In this document: in pieces, positions 36,670 to 44,852 of the stretch
Numbering within the stretch: the stretch's first letter is position 1
Layout of the letters: each line of letters opens with the position of its first letter
NCBI RefSeq assembly: GCF_002250705.1
Contig: NZ_NMVP01000035.1
Coordinates: 186,001 to 250,000 of the forward strand
DNA from: Enemella evansiae
GTDB taxonomy: Bacteria; Actinomycetota; Actinomycetes; Propionibacteriales; Propionibacteriaceae
Direction: 5' to 3'
DNA: 64,000 bases
The notes under the pieces: generated by a model
Database searches by the model: none
Seen by the model: only the letters and a program-made list of their open reading frames with translations
Told to the model about the DNA's origin: nothing
Position numbers and translations under genes: made by a program

Positions 36670-38315
36670 CCACCCTGGAATGGCGCGGGGTGAGCGTACG
36701 CTACCGATCCCGCGCGGACGACCCGCCGGCCGTCGACGATGTCAGCCTGCGGATCGGCTCCGGTGAATCGGTGGGGCTGGCCGGTGAATCCGGCTGCGGC
36801 AAGTCCACCCTCGCCGCGACCGCGCTGCGGCTGCTGCCACGCAGCGCCGCCGTCAGCGGTGAGATCCTGGTCGACGGTGAGGACGTGACCACGATGAACT
36901 GGGGGCGGGTCCGCGCGGTCCGCTGGACCGCCGCGGCGATCGTCTTCCAGGGCGCGATGCACTCGCTCAATCCGGTCCGCCGGATCCGCTGGCAGATCGC
37001 CGAGGCGCTCAGCCTGCACGCCGACGAACGCTGGGCCGACCAGGCGGCCCGCGACCGCCGGGTGACCGAGCTGCTGGCCCGGGTCGAGTTGCCCGCCGAT
37101 CGCGCGGATGCCTATCCACACGAGCTTTCCGGCGGCCAGAAGCAGCGGGTGATGATCGCGATGGCGCTCGCCTGCGACCCCGACATCATCATCGCCGACG
37201 AGCCGACGACCGCCCTCGATGTGGTGGTCCAGGCCCAGGTGCTGCAGGTGCTCTCCGAGTTGGTCAGCGAACGCGGGTTGACGCTGATCATGATCAGCCA
37301 CGACCTGTCGGTGCTCGCCCAGGTCTGCCAGCGGCTGGTGGTGATGCAGTCCGGGCGGATCGTCGAACAGGGGGAGACGGCTGCGGTGGTGGCCGACCCG
37401 CAACATCCGCACACCCGGGAGCTGGCGGCCGCGTTCCCGACGATCGGTGACGAACGGTCCCGGTTGCGTGTCGGTCGCGCCGCGCGGGAGGAGGAGTTCG
37501 ATCCCGACGCCGTCGCCCGGGACCGTGACCGGGAGCTCGGTGCCGAACTGCTCCAGGTGCGCGATCTGGTGGTCGACTTCCGGGCCCGGGGCAAGCGGCT
37601 GCGGGCGGTCGACCACGTCTCGCTGGGGTGCCGCCAGGGGGAGGTGGTGGCGCTGGTCGGTCAGTCCGGGTCGGGCAAGACCACCCTGGCCCGGACGGTG
37701 CTCGGGCTGCAGCGACCCACCTCCGGTGAGGTGCTGTTCGACGGCCGGCCGATGCCGCGCGGGGGAGCCGCGCTGAAGGCGTACCGGCGGAAGGTCCAGT
37801 TCGTCCTGCAGGACCCGAGTGGGGCACTCAACCCCAAGCACACCGTCCTCGACGCGGTCGCCGAGGGGCCCCGGGTGCACGGGCTGGGTGGCGACGAGGT
37901 GGAACGGGTCTCCCGGGCGCTGCGTGCCGCCGAGTTGACCCCGCCCGAGCGGTTCCTCGCCGCACTGCCGCAGGAGCTCTCCGGCGGGCAGCGGCAGCGG
38001 GTGGTGATCGCCGGGGCGCTCGCGCTGGACCCGGAATATCTGGTCGCCGACGAACCGGTCGCCTCCCTGGACGCCTCGGTGCGCGGTGAGATCCTCGGCC
38101 TGCTGCTGAATCTGCGCCGCACCCTGGGGCTCGGCGCGCTGGTGATCACCCACGATCTCGGACTGGCCTGGAACATCGCCGACCGGGTGCTGGTGATGCG
38201 CAACGGGCAGATCGTCGAGGATGGGCCCGTGGAACAGGTACTGCTGGATCCCCAGCACGACTACACCAAGACCCTGCTCGCCGCCGCGCCGCGCGGCCTG
38301 GGGGTGCCCCGGTGA
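36666..38315 (+). CDS. Fused DppD-DppF-type ABC ATPase
   Basis: The 549-residue protein carries two complete ATPase domains. Domain 1 has Walker A GESGCGKST, signature LSGGQKQRV and Walker B DIIIADEPTT. Domain 2, from about residue 295, has GQSGSGKTT, LSGGQRQRV and a Walker B ending in VADEPVASLD. A charged linker rich in Arg/Glu/Asp joins them. The fused form replaces separate DppD and DppF subunits, which is common in actinobacteria. Each domain ends in the oligopeptide-transporter tail (PQHPHTRELAAAFP and PQHDYTKTLLAAAP). ATGA overlap with the permease. Confidence 0.94.
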   Translation: MTTLEWRGVSVRYRSRADDPPAVDDVSLRIGSGESVGLAGESGCGKSTLAATALRLLPRSAAVSGEILVDGEDVTTMNWGRVRAVRWTAAAIVFQGAMHSLNPVRRIRWQIAEALSLHADERWADQAARDRRVTELLARVELPADRADAYPHELSGGQKQRVMIAMALACDPDIIIADEPTTALDVVVQAQVLQVLSELVSERGLTLIMISHDLSVLAQVCQRLVVMQSGRIVEQGETAAVVADPQHPHTRELAAAFPTIGDERSRLRVGRAAREEEFDPDAVARDRDRELGAELLQVRDLVVDFRARGKRLRAVDHVSLGCRQGEVVALVGQSGSGKTTLARTVLGLQRPTSGEVLFDGRPMPRGGAALKAYRRKVQFVLQDPSGALNPKHTVLDAVAEGPRVHGLGGDEVERVSRALRAAELTPPERFLAALPQELSGGQRQRVVIAGALALDPEYLVADEPVASLDASVRGEILGLLLNLRRTLGLGALVITHDLGLAWNIADRVLVMRNGQIVEDGPVEQVLLDPQHDYTKTLLAAAPRGLGVPR

Positions 38316-39253
38316 CCGACCCCCTGGGGCCGTTGGTGCCGGGTGACCGGGTGGCGCTGCTCGGCCCGGCCGGCCCGCCGCCGCCGGAGAAGTTGGCGGC
38401 GGCGGAGGAGCTGCTCACCGGTTGGGGGCTGGTTCCGGTACGCCTGCCCTCGGCCCGGGCGGCCCATCGGTGGGCGAGTTATCTCTCCGGTGCCGACGAG
38501 CTGCGGGCCGCGGATTTCCAGCGGGCCTGGTGCGATCCGCAGTTCCGCGGCATCATCGCGGTCCGCGGTGGCTATGGCACCGCCCGGATGCTGGACCACC
38601 TCGACCTGGCGGCGCTGCGGTCCTGCCCGCCCAAACCGGTCTACGGCAGCTCCGACATCACCGCCCTGCACGAGCTGCTGCGCGAACAGCTCGGCGTACC
38701 CAGCTGGTTCACCCCGATGCCCGCAACCGCTGACCTGCTTGACGATCCGGCAGCCACCGAGTCATTCCGGCAGGCACTGTTCGGCGATCCGGCCGAGCTC
38801 GATCACGCCGGCTCGGACGCCTTGGTCGACGGCACCGCGACCGGGACGCTGATCGGCGGCAACCTGTCGCTGCTGGCGATGACGCTGGCCGCCCGCAGCC
38901 GGCCGCCGGTCGACAACACCGGTGCCCTGGTCCTGCTCGAGGACATCAACGAGGAGACCTATCACCTGGACGGCTATCTCACCGCGCTGTTGCGGGCCGG
39001 TTGGTTCGACGGTGTCGCCGGCATCGTGCTGGGCAGCTGGCGCGGCTGCGTCGTCGACGAGGTACGCCTGCTGGTCGGCGAACTGCTCGGCGGGCTCGGG
39101 GTGCCGATCGGTGCGGGCTTCAGCTTCGGGCACGGCCCGGGTGCGGAGAGCGTGCCGCTCGGCGTACCCGCCCGGCTGCAGGTCGCCGCAGGCACGAGCA
39201 CGTTGATCGTCACCCCGGGTCTTCCCCCAACCACACCCGATAGTGGAAAGTGA
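38312..39253 (+). CDS. S66-family LD-carboxypeptidase (LdcA/MccF-like)
   Basis: The 313-residue protein has the S66 layout: an N-terminal GDRVALLGPAGPPP strand, IIAVRGGYGTARMLDHLD, the nucleophile Ser114 in VYGSSDITALHE, LIGGNLSLLAM, and EDINEETYHLDGYLTALLRA with the Glu, then a His in GFSFGHGPG. LdcA cuts the L-D bond of murein tetrapeptide; MccF cleaves microcin C-type compounds. Coupling (GTGA) to a peptide importer favours muropeptide recycling or detoxification of an imported peptide. Neither can be chosen from sequence alone. Confidence 0.92.
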   Translation: MTDPLGPLVPGDRVALLGPAGPPPPEKLAAAEELLTGWGLVPVRLPSARAAHRWASYLSGADELRAADFQRAWCDPQFRGIIAVRGGYGTARMLDHLDLAALRSCPPKPVYGSSDITALHELLREQLGVPSWFTPMPATADLLDDPAATESFRQALFGDPAELDHAGSDALVDGTATGTLIGGNLSLLAMTLAARSRPPVDNTGALVLLEDINEETYHLDGYLTALLRAGWFDGVAGIVLGSWRGCVVDEVRLLVGELLGGLGVPIGAGFSFGHGPGAESVPLGVPARLQVAAGTSTLIVTPGLPPTTPDSGK

Positions 39254-39279
39254 CCCTTTAGATAGTCGCAAGTCCGTTT

Positions 39280-39285
39280 TACATT
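39280..39285 (+). promoter_or_regulatory. -10 box of the YvlB-like/DUF2089 operon, leaderless start
   Basis: TACATT lies 6 nt before ATG 39292, and TTTAGA lies 17 bp further upstream as a possible -35 box. The region is clearly more AT-rich than its surroundings. Confidence 0.6.
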
Positions 39286-39291
39286 TGGGTC

Positions 39292-40323
39292 ATGAGCACT
39301 CCAGACCTCACACCGATCCTCGAGGATCTTGCCGCCGGGCGGATCGATTCCGCCGAGGCCTCGCGCCGCATCGAGGCGCTCACCGGCGCTCCTGCCGGCG
39401 CCAGCGCCGGATCGAGTGCCGGGTCCACCACCGGCAGCACCGGTACCTCGGCCGGTGCCGGGGCGGACTCCTCGGCTGCGGGGGAGCGCCCCCGGCCGCG
39501 CTGGCAGCAGTACGCCCGGGACACCTTCAGCCGGGTCGTCGGCGACCAGCCCGACACCGAGGCCGACCCGCGAACCGCGCCGCCGACTGCGGAGACCCCG
39601 CGTACCGAGGGTGCCGAGCCGCCCGCCGGTGACGACGAGGTCCCCACCGCCGACCGCCGCACCGCCAACACCAAGGGCGTCGACCGGGTCTCGATCCGAG
39701 CCGTCGGCCGCCGGGTCCGGGTGGTCGGTGAACCGCGGGTGGCCACCGCCTCCGTCGACGGCGCCCATGTGCTGCGCCGCAATGGATCGGTGCTGGAGAT
39801 CTCCTCCGACGGTGAGATCGGCGCCTCGATCGACGGCTTCACCCTGCTCCGCCCGCCGCGCAGTCTCGACGACGTGCGCAATCTCGGTCTGGGCAAGGAA
39901 CTGTTCATCCGGGTCAACCCGAACCTGATCGTCGATGTGGAGCTGACCGCCGGGTCGCTGACCTGTGAGGACGTCCGCTACCTGGGCAAGGTCCGGGTCA
40001 CCGCCGGTGGCGCCAAGCTCACCGGATTGAGCGAGGCGCACGACGTGCTGGTGCAGGCCGGTCAGGCCACCGTCAAGGGCCGGATCGCGACCGGCCGCTC
40101 CCGGATCCGCTGTGAATCCGGTTCGCTGAACGTCCAGCTGGACGACGACTCGAATGTCACCGTGCGCGCGGAATCCCAACTGGGCAAGGTGGTCTGGGCC
40201 GGTGGGCACACCGGCGCCGGTGACGAAGTGGTGATGGGCAACGGGGCCGCCCGGCTGGATGTCGGTGTGGTGATGGGCCACGCGGTGGTCCGGGTCGGTA
40301 CCGAGAACGGAGGCGATCGATGA
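39292..40323 (+). CDS. YvlB/LiaX-like envelope-stress protein (SHOCT-like helix plus beta-repeat domain)
   Basis: The 343-residue protein has an N-terminal helical module LEDLAAGRIDSAEASRRIE (residues 10-28), which matches the short helix pair seen in YvlB/LiaX proteins. An Ala/Gly/Ser/Thr/Pro-rich linker follows to about residue 125. The rest is a beta-strand-rich region of repeating short segments (VDRVSIRAVGRRVRVVGEPR, IATGRSRIRCESGSLNVQLD), like the DUF4097 beta-helix. No signal peptide or membrane helix is seen. In Firmicutes such proteins sense cell-envelope stress. The stop overlaps the DUF2089 start. Confidence 0.7.
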   Translation: MSTPDLTPILEDLAAGRIDSAEASRRIEALTGAPAGASAGSSAGSTTGSTGTSAGAGADSSAAGERPRPRWQQYARDTFSRVVGDQPDTEADPRTAPPTAETPRTEGAEPPAGDDEVPTADRRTANTKGVDRVSIRAVGRRVRVVGEPRVATASVDGAHVLRRNGSVLEISSDGEIGASIDGFTLLRPPRSLDDVRNLGLGKELFIRVNPNLIVDVELTAGSLTCEDVRYLGKVRVTAGGAKLTGLSEAHDVLVQAGQATVKGRIATGRSRIRCESGSLNVQLDDDSNVTVRAESQLGKVVWAGGHTGAGDEVVMGNGAARLDVGVVMGHAVVRVGTENGGDR

Positions 40324-40769
40324 GCACGCATTCCCACGGTGAGCGGACCCTGGACGAACCGCACCGCCCGCCGAGCGACTGCCCGGTCTGCGGCGACCAG
40401 CTGCACGTCACCCGGCTCGGCTGCACCACCTGCGGATCGGAGTTGGCGGGGGTGTTCACCTCGTGCGAGTTCTGCGCACTGAACCCCGCCGAGATCGAGA
40501 CCCTGCGGGTCTTCCTGGCCTCCCGCGGCAACCTGCGGGAGGTGGAGAAGCATCTCGGGGTGTCCTATCCGACCGCGCGACTGCGGCTCACCCAGCTGCT
40601 GATGAAGCTCGGCCTCTCCGGCGAGGAGGGCGAGGGCGAGCAGCCGACGAGCGCCCCGACCGAGACGACCGCCGACACCGCGGGCGGGGTGGACCGGGAC
40701 ACGATCCTGGCCCAGGTCGCCAGCGGTGAACTCAGCCCGGCCGAGGCCCAGCGGCTGCTGGCCGGCTGA
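40320..40769 (+). CDS. DUF2089 zinc-ribbon/helix-turn-helix protein
   Basis: The 149-residue protein starts with CPVC (21-24), CTTC (35-38) and CEFC (49-52) pairs, the zinc ribbon of DUF2089. A sigma-like helix-turn-helix follows (RGNLREVEKHLGVSYPTARL). After an acidic linker the last 20 residues, ILAQVASGELSPAEAQRLLA, repeat the helix module found at the start of the preceding protein. It is probably a DNA-binding regulator that interacts with its neighbour through the shared module. The ATG overlaps the upstream stop by 4 nt. Confidence 0.83.
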   Translation: MSTHSHGERTLDEPHRPPSDCPVCGDQLHVTRLGCTTCGSELAGVFTSCEFCALNPAEIETLRVFLASRGNLREVEKHLGVSYPTARLRLTQLLMKLGLSGEEGEGEQPTSAPTETTADTAGGVDRDTILAQVASGELSPAEAQRLLAG

Positions 40770-40779
40770 CGCCCGACGT

Positions 40780-40851
40780 CCGGGGCGGCGTACGCCCCGG
40801 AGACCCCGCACAACCAACGAGCCGCCCCGGATCACCCGGGGCGGCTCGTTG
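40780..40851. terminator. Two tandem hairpins between convergent DUF2089 and greA
   Basis: The first is CCGGGGCG/CGCCCCGG (40780-40800). The second is a perfect 16-bp stem, CAACGAGCCGCCCCGG with its complement, around an ATCAC loop (40815-40851). The second, flanked by A- and T-containing sequence, should stop transcription from both sides. Confidence 0.8.
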
Positions 40852-40868
40852 CTGGCGGAAATCGATGT

Positions 40869-41384
40869 TCAGCCGGTGAAAGCCTCCACCTTGGTGATCT
40901 TCACGGAGATGGACTTCCCGTTGGGCGTCTCGTAGGAGACGGTGTCGCCCACCTTCTTGTCCAGGATCGCCGCGCCGAGCGGGGACTGCGGGCTGTAGAC
41001 GTTGACCTCGTCGGCGGCATCGTCCAGTCCGAGCAGCTCGCGGGAGCCGAGCAGGAAGGTGTCGGTGTCGTCGGGGTCGCCGTCGAAGGCGATGGTGATC
41101 TTGGTGCCCGGGACCGCCTGGTCGGTATTGGTGGGGGCATCGCCGACCTCGGCACGACGCAGCATGTCCTGCAGCTGCGCGATCCGGGCCTCCTGCTTGC
41201 CCTGCTCCTCGCGGGCGGCATGGTAGCCACCGTTCTCGCGCAGGTCCCCCTCGTCACGGGCCGCGGCGATCCGGTTGGCGATCTCGGTGCGCCCCTCACC
41301 CTCGAGGTACGCGAGCTCGTCGGCGAGCTTGTCGTAGGCCTCCTGGGTGAGCCAGATGGTGTTGGTCTCGGTGATTTCTGCCAT
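40869..41384 (-). CDS. greA: Transcription elongation factor GreA
   Basis: GreA stimulates RNA cleavage in backtracked RNA polymerase. The 171-residue protein has the N-terminal coiled coil (YDKLADELAYLEGEGRTEIA onwards) with the acidic tip DEGDLRENGGYHAAREEQ, then the C-terminal FKBP-like domain including VNVYSPQSPLGAAILDKKVG and DTVSYETPNGKSISVKITKV. The TAATCT box at 41396-41391 lies 6 nt before the ATG, so the transcript is probably leaderless. Confidence 0.97.
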   Translation of the reverse strand: MAEITETNTIWLTQEAYDKLADELAYLEGEGRTEIANRIAAARDEGDLRENGGYHAAREEQGKQEARIAQLQDMLRRAEVGDAPTNTDQAVPGTKITIAFDGDPDDTDTFLLGSRELLGLDDAADEVNVYSPQSPLGAAILDKKVGDTVSYETPNGKSISVKITKVEAFTG

Positions 41385-41432
41385 CGCACAAGATTACCAA
41401 CACCCCCGGCCCAGGCAATCGTGGCGCGCTGT

Positions 41433-41825
41433 TCAGCCGCCCTGGCACTTGCTGATGGTGGCGCTCACCGGCGGCCGGAAGGTGCGCAGCGAGACCTGCT
41501 CCTGGGTGACCTCGCGATCCGCGGCGGCGACGGCGTACCAGACCTCACCGACCTGCTCACCGCCCTGCGCGGTCGCCTGCACCAGACAGCGCCCGGTGAC
41601 GTCGGCGGAGGAGCGGTCGATCATCAGCGTGATGTTGATGGTGTTGTTGCCGGTCACGGTGAAGCTGACCACCTGGGCGGTCACCGGCGGGTTCGACTGA
41701 TCGACCGAGATCCACAACCAGACCCCCAGCAGCGGGAGCACGATGAGTGCCACCACCCACTTCAACCAGGGGCGTCGGGCGTCGGGGTATCGGGCGGCGA
41801 TCCGCTCCGCGGGGGACAGGCTCAC
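41433..41825 (-). CDS. DUF4307 membrane protein
   Basis: The 130-residue bitopic protein has a short cytoplasmic N-terminus (ERIAARYPDARRP), one membrane helix (about residues 23-42) and an exported beta-rich domain with two cysteines (GRCLVQA and ISKCQGG). It matches DUF4307, which lies between greA and mca in mycobacteria (Rv1081c position). The function is unknown. GTG 41825 has TAACCT 6 nt upstream. It is divergent from mca. Confidence 0.86.
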   Translation of the reverse strand: MSLSPAERIAARYPDARRPWLKWVVALIVLPLLGVWLWISVDQSNPPVTAQVVSFTVTGNNTINITLMIDRSSADVTGRCLVQATAQGGEQVGEVWYAVAAADREVTQEQVSLRTFRPPVSATISKCQGG

Positions 41826-41915
41826 GAGAACAGGTTAGTGACCGGCGGGAATCTCTCGGGCCGATCTGGTGTTTGCTTGGGTTGGCTGACCGTTCGACAC
41901 CCATGGAGTCCGACC

Positions 41916-42830
41916 TTGACGAGCACGACCACCACCCGCCCCCGGCGTACCGCTGACGGCGACCAGCTCCGCCTGCTGCACGTGCACGCGCACCCCGACG
42001 ACGAGTCGAGCAAGGGCGCGGCGGTGACCGCGAAATACGTCGATGAGGGCGTCCGGGTGATGGTCGCGACCTGCACCGGGGGCGAGCGGGGGTCGATCCT
42101 CAACCCGGCGATGGACCGCCCCGACATCATCAACCACCTCGCCGAGGTGCGCCGCCGCGAGATGGATCGGGCGCGGGCGATCCTGGGCATCGAGCAGACC
42201 TGGCTCGGCTTCGTCGACTCCGGGCTGCCCGAGGGCGACCCGCTGCCGCCGCTGCCGGACGGCTGCTTCGCGCTGCAGGATCCGGAGCAGGCGGCCGGGG
42301 AACTGGTCCGGGTGATCCGGCAGTTCCGGCCGCAGGTGCTGACCACCTACGACGAGCTGGGTGGCTACCCGCACCCCGATCACATCCAGACCAACCGGAT
42401 CAGCCTGATCGCCGTCGAACAGGCCGCCGATCCGACGAAGTGGCCGGAGCACGGCGAGCCCTGGCAGGTGAGCAAGGTCTACTACCAGCACACCTTCAAC
42501 CGGCAGCGCACGATCGCCCTGCACGAGGCGATGCTGGATCGCGGCTTCGAGTCGCCGTACGCCGAGCGGCTCGCCAACTGGGACGACTCGAACCGGGTGC
42601 CGGACTCGCGGATCACCACCGCGGTCGAGTGCGCCGACTACTTCTCGGTCCGCGACCGGGCGCTGCTCGCGCATGGTACGCAGGTCGACCCGAACGGGGC
42701 CTGGTTCCACGTGCCGCTCGAGGTGCAGCGCGAGGTCTGGCCGACCGAGGAGTTCGAACTCGTCATCGACCAGACCGGCTCGGAGACGCCCGAGGAGGAT
42801 CTGTTCGCCGGGATCGCGGTCCAGGCGTAG
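41916..42830 (+). CDS. mca: Mycothiol S-conjugate amidase
   Basis: Mca cleaves mycothiol conjugates of electrophiles, releasing mercapturic acids for export and so detoxifying drugs. The 304-residue protein has the zinc site HAHPDDESSKG (HPDD at 26-29), the TCTGGERGSILNP loop and YPHPDHIQTN with the third ligand. It ends in an Mca-type region (HVPLEVQREVWPTEEFELV) that distinguishes it from MshB. The start is inferred as TTG 41916, with GGAG 8 nt upstream; upstream in-frame sequence lies antisense to DUF4307. Its presence implies a mycothiol-producing actinobacterium. Confidence 0.93.
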   Translation: MTSTTTTRPRRTADGDQLRLLHVHAHPDDESSKGAAVTAKYVDEGVRVMVATCTGGERGSILNPAMDRPDIINHLAEVRRREMDRARAILGIEQTWLGFVDSGLPEGDPLPPLPDGCFALQDPEQAAGELVRVIRQFRPQVLTTYDELGGYPHPDHIQTNRISLIAVEQAADPTKWPEHGEPWQVSKVYYQHTFNRQRTIALHEAMLDRGFESPYAERLANWDDSNRVPDSRITTAVECADYFSVRDRALLAHGTQVDPNGAWFHVPLEVQREVWPTEEFELVIDQTGSETPEEDLFAGIAVQA

Positions 42831-42855
42831 AGTCCTCCTCGTGGAGGGAGGGCTC

Positions 42856-43047
42856 ATGCTGCCGTTGGACATCGACCCCAATTCGGTGGTCGCAGGCTGG
42901 ATCCCGCTGGTGCTGATCCTGGTGCTGGGCGGCGCCTCGGCGCTGCTCTTCCGCAGCATGCGCCGGCAGATGCGCAAGATCGACATCCCCGAGGAGGGCG
43001 TCGACACCCGCCCCGACCAGGACCCGGAGCACGTCGAGCAGCGCTGA
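42856..43047 (+). CDS. Small membrane protein downstream of mca
   Basis: The 63-residue protein has one membrane helix (about residues 11-32, VAGWIPLVLILVLGGASALL) and a charged C-terminal tail. It occupies the Rv1083 position next to mca. ATG 42856 has GGAGGGAGG upstream. A GTG at 42841 is also in frame and lies 7 nt after TAGAGT, which itself contains the mca stop codon, so a 68-residue leaderless version is possible. Confidence 0.7.
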   Translation: MLPLDIDPNSVVAGWIPLVLILVLGGASALLFRSMRRQMRKIDIPEEGVDTRPDQDPEHVEQR

Positions 43048-43104
43048 ACCCACGCTCATCGCCCGGCCCGCCGTGCGCAGCCACGGCCGCCAGAAATCGA
43101 GCGA

Positions 43105-43701
43105 TCAGTCGAACACCCCCACCCGGGCGGCTGCGATGGCCGCGTCGGCTGCCCGGTCGGCCAACTCCTCGGTGAGTGGCTCGCCGCTGGCCAGGAAGGC
43201 GTAGTAGAGCGGCGCGGACACCGCCTGGATCACCTGGCGGGCGTCGGTGCCCTCGGCCAGCTCGCCGCGCGCGACGGCGTCGGTGACGCAGGGTGCCCAC
43301 TCATCGATCCGGGTCGCATAGAACCGGTGCAGCGCCTCGGCGGCCGCCTCGTCGCCGGCCCCGGCCATGATCAGCGCGCGGAACAGTCGGCCCTGGCGGG
43401 GGTCGCTCAGCGTCGTGCGGACCAGGCGCGCGTTGGCTCGCAGGTCCCCGGTCAGCGACCCGGTGTCGACCCGCGGCAGGGAGTCCTCGGCCATCGACTC
43501 CAGCAGATCGCGGATCAGTTCGGTGGCCGACCCCCAGCGTCGATAGACGGTGGTCCGCCCGACTCCGGCGCGTTCGGCGAGCTCGGTCAGATCGAGACCT
43601 GCGAACCCCCGCTCGGCGAGCAGATCCCCGGTCGCACGCAGCACCGCCTGGCGTACCCGCGCGGTCCGGCCACCCGGCCGCGTTCCCACCGACTCAGTCA
43701 T
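43105..43701 (-). CDS. TetR-family repressor
   Basis: The 198-residue protein has the TetR helix-turn-helix (FAGLDLTELAERAGVGRTTV, then YRRWGSATELI) and a helical ligand domain similar to the TetR_C_16 group. It is divergent from an aldo-keto reductase gene. An inverted repeat TAACGG-N10-CCGTTA overlaps its start codon, and an identical one lies before the reductase, so it should control both. Confidence 0.92.
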   Translation of the reverse strand: MTESVGTRPGGRTARVRQAVLRATGDLLAERGFAGLDLTELAERAGVGRTTVYRRWGSATELIRDLLESMAEDSLPRVDTGSLTGDLRANARLVRTTLSDPRQGRLFRALIMAGAGDEAAAEALHRFYATRIDEWAPCVTDAVARGELAEGTDARQVIQAVSAPLYYAFLASGEPLTEELADRAADAAIAAARVGVFD

Positions 43702-43722
43702 AACGGGACCACAGTACCGTTA
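43701..43722. promoter_or_regulatory. TetR operator 1
   Basis: TAACGG-N10-CCGTTA overlaps the first base of the tetR start codon and its TACTGT -10 box (43716-43711). Confidence 0.7.
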
Positions 43723-43746
43723 ATCACGGATCCGTGCTAGCGTCCA

Positions 43747-43770
43747 CTAACGGAACTAAAATACCGTTAG
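43747..43770. promoter_or_regulatory. TetR operator 2
   Basis: CTAACGG-N10-CCGTTAG is the same dyad with one more base pair at each end. It lies just downstream of a TAGCGT -10 box (43739-43744), in the leader of the reductase gene, next to its AGGAG. Confidence 0.7.
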
Positions 43771-43780
43771 GAGTTGGATC

Positions 43781-44827
43781 ATGGAGTATCGCAGGGTCGG
43801 GGATTCGGGGCTGATCGTGCCCGAGCTGTCGTTCGGGGCCGGGACCTTCGGCGGCAGCGGGCCGCTGTTCGGTAACTGGGGGACCACCGATGTCACGGAG
43901 GCCTCCCGACTGATCGACATCTGCCTGGACGCGGGACTCACCATGTTCGACACCGCCGATGTCTATTCCGATGGCGCCTCGGAGGAGGTGCTCGGTGCGG
44001 CACTGAAGGGCCGCCGCGACGAGGTGCTGATCTCGACCAAGGCCGGTCTGCCGATGGGGGAGGGTCCGCAGGACGCCGGCACCTCCCGGGCCCGGCTGAT
44101 CCGGGTCTGCGAGGACGCCCTGCGGCGACTGCAGACCGACCATCTCGACCTGTTCCAGCTGCACGCCTTCGATGCCGGCACCCCGATCGAGGAGGTGGTC
44201 TCGACCATCGACGACCTCGTCACCGCCGGCAAGATCCGGTACGCCGGGGTGTCCAACTTCGCCGGCTGGCAGCTGATGCGATCCCTCGCCGTCGCCGATC
44301 GGCACGGCTGGAGTCGCTATGTGGCCCATCAGGTCTACTACTCCCTGGTCGGCCGGGACTACGAGCACGACCTGCTGCCGCTCGGGCTGGACCAGGGGGT
44401 CGGCGCGCTGGTCTGGAGCCCGCTCGGCTGGGGCCGGCTGACCGGGAAGATCCGCCGCGGCCAGCCGCTGCCGGCGGACAGTCGGCTGCACGCGACCGCC
44501 CAGTTCGGGCCACCGGTGCCCGACGAGCGGTTGTACGACGTGGTCGAGATGCTCACCGAGATCGCCGCGGAGACCGGCCGGAGCGTGCCGCAGGTGGCGA
44601 TCAACTGGCTGCTCCGCCGACCGAGTGTCGCCTCGGTCATCATCGGCGCCCGGACCGAGGCCCAACTCCGCGACAACCTCGGTGCCGTCGGCTGGGCCCT
44701 CACCGCGGATCAGGTGAGCCGCCTCGATGCGGTCAGCGCGGTCCCAGCGCCCTACCCGCACTTCCCCTACGAACGCCAGGAGGGGTTCGCCCGGCTCAAC
44801 CCGCCGGTGGTCGCGGCGGGGTCCTGA
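43781..44827 (+). CDS. Aldo-keto reductase
   Basis: The 348-residue NADPH-dependent oxidoreductase has the catalytic tetrad in family positions: Asp and Tyr in MFDTADVYSDGASEEVLG, Lys in LISTKAG and His in LFQLHAFD. The cofactor-binding C-terminal sequence is VASVIIGARTEAQLRDNL. It resembles the YajO/Kv-beta-like group acting on aldehydes or ketones. AGGAG precedes the ATG. It is controlled, by inference, by the divergent TetR protein through the twin operators. Confidence 0.93.
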   Translation: MEYRRVGDSGLIVPELSFGAGTFGGSGPLFGNWGTTDVTEASRLIDICLDAGLTMFDTADVYSDGASEEVLGAALKGRRDEVLISTKAGLPMGEGPQDAGTSRARLIRVCEDALRRLQTDHLDLFQLHAFDAGTPIEEVVSTIDDLVTAGKIRYAGVSNFAGWQLMRSLAVADRHGWSRYVAHQVYYSLVGRDYEHDLLPLGLDQGVGALVWSPLGWGRLTGKIRRGQPLPADSRLHATAQFGPPVPDERLYDVVEMLTEIAAETGRSVPQVAINWLLRRPSVASVIIGARTEAQLRDNLGAVGWALTADQVSRLDAVSAVPAPYPHFPYERQEGFARLNPPVVAAGS

Positions 44828-44852
44828 TCTGGCGACTCGTTACAGTGCCTGC

